A DNA stretch of 64,000 nucleotides from Bacillus albus (lineage in GTDB: Bacteria > Bacillota > Bacilli > Bacillales > Bacillaceae_G). Both the position numbers and the translations under genes were made by a program. Where the stretch lies: the NCBI RefSeq assembly GCF_001884185.1, contig NZ_MAOE01000001.1, forward strand, positions 124,001 through 188,000. Direction: 5' to 3'. This document shows positions 59,802 through 64,000 of this stretch, piece after piece. How positions within the stretch are numbered: position 1 is the first letter of the stretch; every line of letters starts with the position of its first letter. The notes below the pieces were generated by a model. That model was not told the DNA's origin. It made no database searches and worked only from the letters and a program-made list of their open reading frames with translations.

Positions 59802-61085
59802 TTACGAATTAACAGATTCTCCGTCTCCATTCTTTTCAATTCCAAGCATATTTTTGTCGTACATTTTAAAGAATGGTAAATAAATAAGGAATGATATTGC
59901 TATATTTATTAACACTAATACAACTGCACGCCAATCTCCTCCTGTAGCTAAGTACGCACCAATTGGAGCTGGTAGTGTCCAAGGCGGCATAATATGCGTT
60001 GGCGTTACAAATCCCATTGCAGTTGCAGAATAAGCTATAGTAGCTGTTACTAGCGGTGTAATAACGAAAGGAATAATTAAGATTGGATTCAGGACAATTG
60101 GTAAACCGAATATAACTGGTTCATTAATATTAAAAATACCAGGCACTATACAAGTTCTCGATAGTGCTTTCGAATATTTTGATCGTCCAAATACAATCAT
60201 AGCTAACACAAGTCCTAACGTTGCTCCTGAACCACCAATCCAAATAAACCATTGATAAAACGGCTCTGGTGCAATGAATGGAAAATGACTTGCACCACTT
60301 GCTACAGCTTCACCGTTCTTCCCTAAATACACATCCCAAAGCGGCCTTGCTACAGTACCTACAACGGATACACCGTGTATCCCGAAAGACCAGAAAAATG
60401 TAATTAAAAACACAGGTATAATAACACCAAAGTAACTATCACCAGCTTTAACTAACGGTGCTGCTAATTTATCTACAACGTAATGTACATCCACTTTAAA
60501 AACGACAGTAATAAGACTCATAATAATAATAACGAAAGCCGCAGGTATAAGTGCTTCAAACGAACGCGCTACTGATGGTGGTACTTGCTCTGGCATTTTG
60601 ATCGTTACGTTTTTCTTCTTACAAAACCTTAAAATCTCCACTGATAAAATAGAAACAATCATCGTCACGAATAGTCCATGACCTCCGAGATTTGTCATCG
60701 GAAGCATAAATCCTTTTTTATCAATTAATTCAGGCGTTAATGTTAATAGTAATGAACATACTGCAAGCTGTGCTCCTGATAAAGCATCTAGCTTATAACT
60801 TTTCGCTAAATTATATCCTATTCCAAATGCTATATATAAAGACATAATAAACATTGTTAAACGATATGGTATTAATATACTCGTTTGATTTTTTAATGCC
60901 CAAACTGATATGAAACTATCTTTCGGTAATGGTGGAAATGCTACGATTAAAAAGAAACTTCCTACAATGATAAAGGGTAATGCTGAAATAACTCCATCAC
61001 GGATTGCTTGTAAATGCCTCTGTTCAGAAAGCCTTGCCATCGGTCCAGATAAATTTTTATCAAGAAACGTGACAAACTTATTCAT
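59802..61085 (-). CDS. PTS EIIC, lactose/cellobiose family
   Basis: 427 residues, about ten membrane spans, the size of CelB/ChbC-type EIIC. Segments such as GVISALPFIIVGSFFL, FWSFGIHGVSVVG and FNINEPVIFGLPIVLNP (the substrate-site NEP motif) are typical. It imports a beta-disaccharide with phosphorylation by the adjacent EIIB. No EIIA gene is in this cluster, so one from elsewhere must be used. With anmK and a BadF kinase downstream, the sugar could be a cell-wall or chitin-type disaccharide. Confidence 0.9.
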   Translation of the reverse strand: MNKFVTFLDKNLSGPMARLSEQRHLQAIRDGVISALPFIIVGSFFLIVAFPPLPKDSFISVWALKNQTSILIPYRLTMFIMSLYIAFGIGYNLAKSYKLDALSGAQLAVCSLLLTLTPELIDKKGFMLPMTNLGGHGLFVTMIVSILSVEILRFCKKKNVTIKMPEQVPPSVARSFEALIPAAFVIIIMSLITVVFKVDVHYVVDKLAAPLVKAGDSYFGVIIPVFLITFFWSFGIHGVSVVGTVARPLWDVYLGKNGEAVASGASHFPFIAPEPFYQWFIWIGGSGATLGLVLAMIVFGRSKYSKALSRTCIVPGIFNINEPVIFGLPIVLNPILIIPFVITPLVTATIAYSATAMGFVTPTHIMPPWTLPAPIGAYLATGGDWRAVVLVLINIAISFLIYLPFFKMYDKNMLGIEKNGDGESVNS

Positions 61086-61096
61086 AACGCTTCCCC

Positions 61097-61402
61097 CTAA
61101 CTAATTAAATCATTTACAGCTTTTAATAAAGTCGGTCCGCCAAGCGGCGTGTATGCTTGCGGCGGTATAATACCGCACGGGATAGATACCTCTTCTGCAA
61201 ATTTTTTAACTGAATCAAATCGATGTCTTACTTGAGGTGCAACCATTACAACATCCCAGCCATTCTTTACTTCTTCTTCCACCTCATTTGTTCCAATCGC
61301 ATACACTTCCATGTTTACCCCTTTTTTCTCCGCCTCTTTTTTTAAAGCGTTTACAACAATTGCACTGGACATCCCTCCAGAACAAACAAATAAAACCTTC
61401 AT
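61097..61402 (-). CDS. PTS EIIB, lactose/cellobiose family
   Basis: 101 residues with the phosphorylated Cys in VLFVCSGGMSSAIVV (C8) and the alpha/beta fold ending PPQAYTPLGGPTLLKAVNDL. It passes phosphate to the sugar bound by EIIC, whose gene starts 11 nt downstream. First gene in the PTS-anmK operon. Confidence 0.9.
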   Translation of the reverse strand: MKVLFVCSGGMSSAIVVNALKKEAEKKGVNMEVYAIGTNEVEEEVKNGWDVVMVAPQVRHRFDSVKKFAEEVSIPCGIIPPQAYTPLGGPTLLKAVNDLIS

Positions 61403-61629
61403 TTATTAATCCTCCTATACTTATAATTTATCCCCCTTCGAATGAAAGGAAGTTTCACTCTACTAACAAGCATATGAAGAAGTAAAAGAATTTAGTTATG
61501 ATGAAAGTAAATTTCAATAAAAATATTTCCCCTATTAAATTAATGTTTCAATATTCATTTTTCTCAATTGTAAGAACAACCTCTCCTCGGATATTATATT
61601 AGTTAACGATAAAATAGGGAGGCGTATAA

Positions 61630-63189
61630 ATGATCGTTAAACGTTTGTTAATGATATGTTGTATCGTCATCTTTTTTATTCCTTTCTCTTTCATTTCCCC
61701 TTACTCTACTTATGCTGAAATAAATACTACGTACAAAAAACATGAATTACGTGCTGTATGGGTTGCATCTGTTCTTAATATTGATTGGCCCTCAAAAACT
61801 GGCTTACCTATCGAAAATCAAAAACAAGAGTTTATTAGATTATTAGACGATGTAAAAAACACCGGTATGAATGCAGTTGTTGTACAAATAAAACCAACCG
61901 CTGATGCTTTTTACCCTTCCAATTACGGTCCTTGGTCTGAATACCTTACAGGTACACAAGGAAAAGATCCTGGTTACGACCCACTAGCATTTATGATTGA
62001 AGAAGCACATAAAAGAAATATAGAATTCCACGCATGGATTAACCCATACCGAATAACGATGAATCACACTGATATAAATCGATTATCAAATAATCACCCT
62101 GCAAGACAACATCCTGATTGGGTTGTAACTTATGGCGGGAAGTTATATTACAACCCTGGCATTCCAGCAGTGAAAAAATTTATAACTGAAGGTGTTTTAG
62201 AAATTGTACAAAATTACGATATTGACGCACTGCATATGGATGATTATTTTTATCCATATAAAGTAGCGGGTGAACAATTCCCCGATCAAAAAACGTACGA
62301 AACATATAATAACGGTAAATTTACAAATATAGAGGATTGGCGACGTGACAATGTAAATGAACTTGTAAGAGGTTTAAATACTGCCATAAAACAAGAGAAA
62401 TCATATGTAAAGTTTGGCATTAGTCCTTTCGGTGTATGGCGAAATATAGCTGACGATCCAACTGGCTCTAACACAACTGCAGGTCAAAGAAACTATGATG
62501 ATCTTTATGCTGATACACGTGAATGGATACAAAAAGGTTACATTGATTACATTACACCGCAAATATATTGGAATATTGGTTTCACACCAGCTGCATATGA
62601 CATATTAGTAGATTGGTGGGTAAAAGAAACAACTAATAAACCGATTCACTTATACATCGGTCAGGCGGCCTATAAAATTAATAATAATTCTATCCCCGCT
62701 TGGTCTGATCCTGAAGAATATCCAAGACAAATTGCATTAAACCGGTTATATCCTGAAATAAAAGGGAGTATGCATTTTAGCTTAAAAGATATTAATAACA
62801 ATTCACTAGGAGTTAAAGATAGACTCGCAAAAGACGTATATAAACATCCTGCATTAATCCCGCCTATGCCTTGGCTTAATCATGAACCACCAAAACAACC
62901 GACTTTAAAAGGAGCCATTCCAAGAGATGAAGGTATTGCTGTCGGTATCATTGATGATAGAGAGAATGACTCTGCTTATTACGCCATTTACCGAGTGAAT
63001 GGAAATAATGAAGTGAATATAGAAAATCTCAAAAATTTACTTACTACTGTAAGAAAAACAAAACTTGGAGAAATTTATGTAGATAAAACAGCTATTTCTG
63101 GAGAAACGTATACGTATGTAGTAACTGCGGTTGATCGATTGCATAATGAAAGTGTTGCATCTAGTCATACAACCGTTAAAGCAAAATAA
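61630..63189 (+). CDS. Family 10-like glycoside hydrolase, YngK-type (DUF187)
   Basis: 519 residues. Signal peptide (1-29, ending TYAE), then a DUF187/GHL10 domain: ELRAVWVASVLNIDWPS, GMNAVVVQIKPTADAFYPS, EFHAWINPYR, IDALHMDDYFYP with acidic candidates, and FGISPFGVWRN. A C-terminal fibronectin-III-like part (about 420-519). B. subtilis YngK is the close type. Secreted; probably acts on cell-wall or chitin-like polysaccharides. It is divergent from the PTS-anmK operon, which suggests a common sugar supply route. Confidence 0.85.
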   Translation: MIVKRLLMICCIVIFFIPFSFISPYSTYAEINTTYKKHELRAVWVASVLNIDWPSKTGLPIENQKQEFIRLLDDVKNTGMNAVVVQIKPTADAFYPSNYGPWSEYLTGTQGKDPGYDPLAFMIEEAHKRNIEFHAWINPYRITMNHTDINRLSNNHPARQHPDWVVTYGGKLYYNPGIPAVKKFITEGVLEIVQNYDIDALHMDDYFYPYKVAGEQFPDQKTYETYNNGKFTNIEDWRRDNVNELVRGLNTAIKQEKSYVKFGISPFGVWRNIADDPTGSNTTAGQRNYDDLYADTREWIQKGYIDYITPQIYWNIGFTPAAYDILVDWWVKETTNKPIHLYIGQAAYKINNNSIPAWSDPEEYPRQIALNRLYPEIKGSMHFSLKDINNNSLGVKDRLAKDVYKHPALIPPMPWLNHEPPKQPTLKGAIPRDEGIAVGIIDDRENDSAYYAIYRVNGNNEVNIENLKNLLTTVRKTKLGEIYVDKTAISGETYTYVVTAVDRLHNESVASSHTTVKAK

Positions 63190-63199
63190 CATCTAATAA

Positions 63200-63243
63200 A
63201 AAAGCGCCTTAAAAGCTAAAAACGATAGCTTTAAGGCGCTTTT
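63200..63243. terminator. Bidirectional terminator
   Basis: AAAAGCGCCTTAAAAGCTA pairs with TAGCTTTAAGGCGCTTTT (one bulge), separating the hydrolase from the convergent last gene. Confidence 0.85.
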
Positions 63244-63244
63244 A

Positions 63245-64000
63245 TTATTTATTTTTAAACTTCTCAGTCGCTGCTCTCATCTTCACATTCAAATCGTGAT
63301 CAATTGAGTCACGAATATCTCGTTCTACTACTTCCATTTCTTTTTTGAAATTTTGCAAGTAGATTTTTAGTTCTTCTTCTTTTTCTGGTCGTTGTGAAGG
63401 TGGTAATTGTACGACTAACGACAGCATAGCTGTTAAATCTTTCATTAAGAACGTTTCAAGTTTATGTTGTTGCTCAAACATGCGTTGTTCTTGATAATAC
63501 GGCAAAGCATTTAATACTGAAATTGTAATATCATCAACCGTTCGTTGTAATGAAGGATTTATTGAGCGTTTATACGCTTGAATTGTATTTAATGCATCTG
63601 GATATCGATCATAAAAATACAATTTATAAAACGATAAATCTGTCGGTTTTACAGTTTGCTGCGTTTCTTGTCTTAAAAAATCTTTTACTTTCATCGCCGC
63701 TACATCAATATCTTCATTAGTAAGCTTTTTCGTTGTTTTTGCCATCACATGTACTTTTTTCTGTTTTTCTTTCGGTAACATCGAGAATACTTGCTCTCTC
63801 GTACGTTGACCCGATGCACAGAAAAGAGTGTTTAATGTATGTTGTTCTTTCTTTCCTTCCGTACGAATCCAACGATAAAAGAGAGGGTGTTGTGTAAATT
63901 CTTGTAGAAACGGTAATGATTTATTCGATAACTTATCTAAAGAATCGTGTGCTCTTTTATATGGCTTCGTCCATGAAAAATACAGTTTACGTCCGAAATA
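63245..64000 (-). CDS. Unknown helical protein, 5' part beyond the window
   Basis: The frame is open from the window edge (YFGRKLYFSWTKPYKRAHDSL...) to the stop at 63245, so at least 251 codons. An ATG at 63781 (MLPKEKQKK) is internal, not the start. Strongly helical and charged; QTVKPTDLSFYKLYFYDRYPDA and DIRDSIDHDLNVKMRAATEKF are notable. No signal peptide or membrane segment in the visible part. Not recognised. Confidence 0.6.
   Translation of the reverse strand, partial: YFGRKLYFSWTKPYKRAHDSLDKLSNKSLPFLQEFTQHPLFYRWIRTEGKKEQHTLNTLFCASGQRTREQVFSMLPKEKQKKVHVMAKTTKKLTNEDIDVAAMKVKDFLRQETQQTVKPTDLSFYKLYFYDRYPDALNTIQAYKRSINPSLQRTVDDITISVLNALPYYQEQRMFEQQHKLETFLMKDLTAMLSLVVQLPPSQRPEKEEELKIYLQNFKKEMEVVERDIRDSIDHDLNVKMRAATEKFKNK

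Noticed and set aside
1-64000. tRNA, rRNA, CRISPR and prophage genes
   Set aside because: None was recognised on either strand by eye; short structured RNAs may have been missed.

Overview
The window is AT-rich, low-GC Gram-positive chromosome. It fits the Bacillus cereus group: a class A beta-lactamase very close to B. cereus Bla1, a SigP/RsiP-type ECF sigma locus, an ExsF/BxpB-like exosporium protein, a bcr1-type repeat, a SpoIISA toxin, and strong AGGAGG ribosome sites with many GTG/TTG starts. No rRNA, tRNA, CRISPR array or prophage was seen. All family names come from reading the proteins; no database search was run.

Layout. 1-8.5 kb: small metabolic genes, a DUF3885 gene split by a bcr1-like insertion, a VanRS-like two-component system followed by a membrane-anchored carboxypeptidase homologue that has lost its catalytic motifs, a DinB gene with a nonsense codon, and a hydrolase/kinase/acetyltransferase cluster. 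8.1-9.4 kb: two Cys-rich, probably spore-associated proteins, one made of 13-residue repeats. 9.6-17.7 kb: a seven-gene leucine/isovalerate catabolic operon (acyl-CoA dehydrogenase, biotin carboxylase, biotin carrier, HMG-CoA lyase, enoyl-CoA hydratase, carboxyltransferase, acyl-CoA synthetase). 19.5-22 kb: a TetR-controlled ABC-2 exporter.

23.6-36 kb is the most coherent part: a beta-lactam response island with bla1, three penicillin-binding transpeptidases, sigP-rsiP, an SGNH hydrolase and a DacA-type carboxypeptidase. Five minus-strand promoters share GGAAC - exactly 18 nt - GTCTA, and each lies upstream of bla1, two PBP genes, sigP or the carboxypeptidase gene. The carboxypeptidase promoter is followed by a 31-codon fossil of a second bla1-like gene.

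36-46.6 kb: a xenobiotic acetyltransferase, a secreted protein, two tiny membrane peptides behind a perfect inverted repeat, PepD, a YxeA lipoprotein, a SpoIIS toxin with two related small antitoxin candidates, phosphoglycerate mutase, a MarR regulator divergent from a 2-keto-acid decarboxylase, and two small enzymes. 46.6-52.6 kb is gene-poor: an exosporium gene sits among a series of orphan terminator-like hairpins, a decayed gene, a DEAD-box helicase, a broken IS3-type orfA and an Mrr nuclease stub. 52.6-64 kb: metabolic genes, a GNAT-aminotransferase fusion, plsY, a PTS/AnmK/BadF-kinase amino-sugar operon, and a YngK-like glycoside hydrolase.
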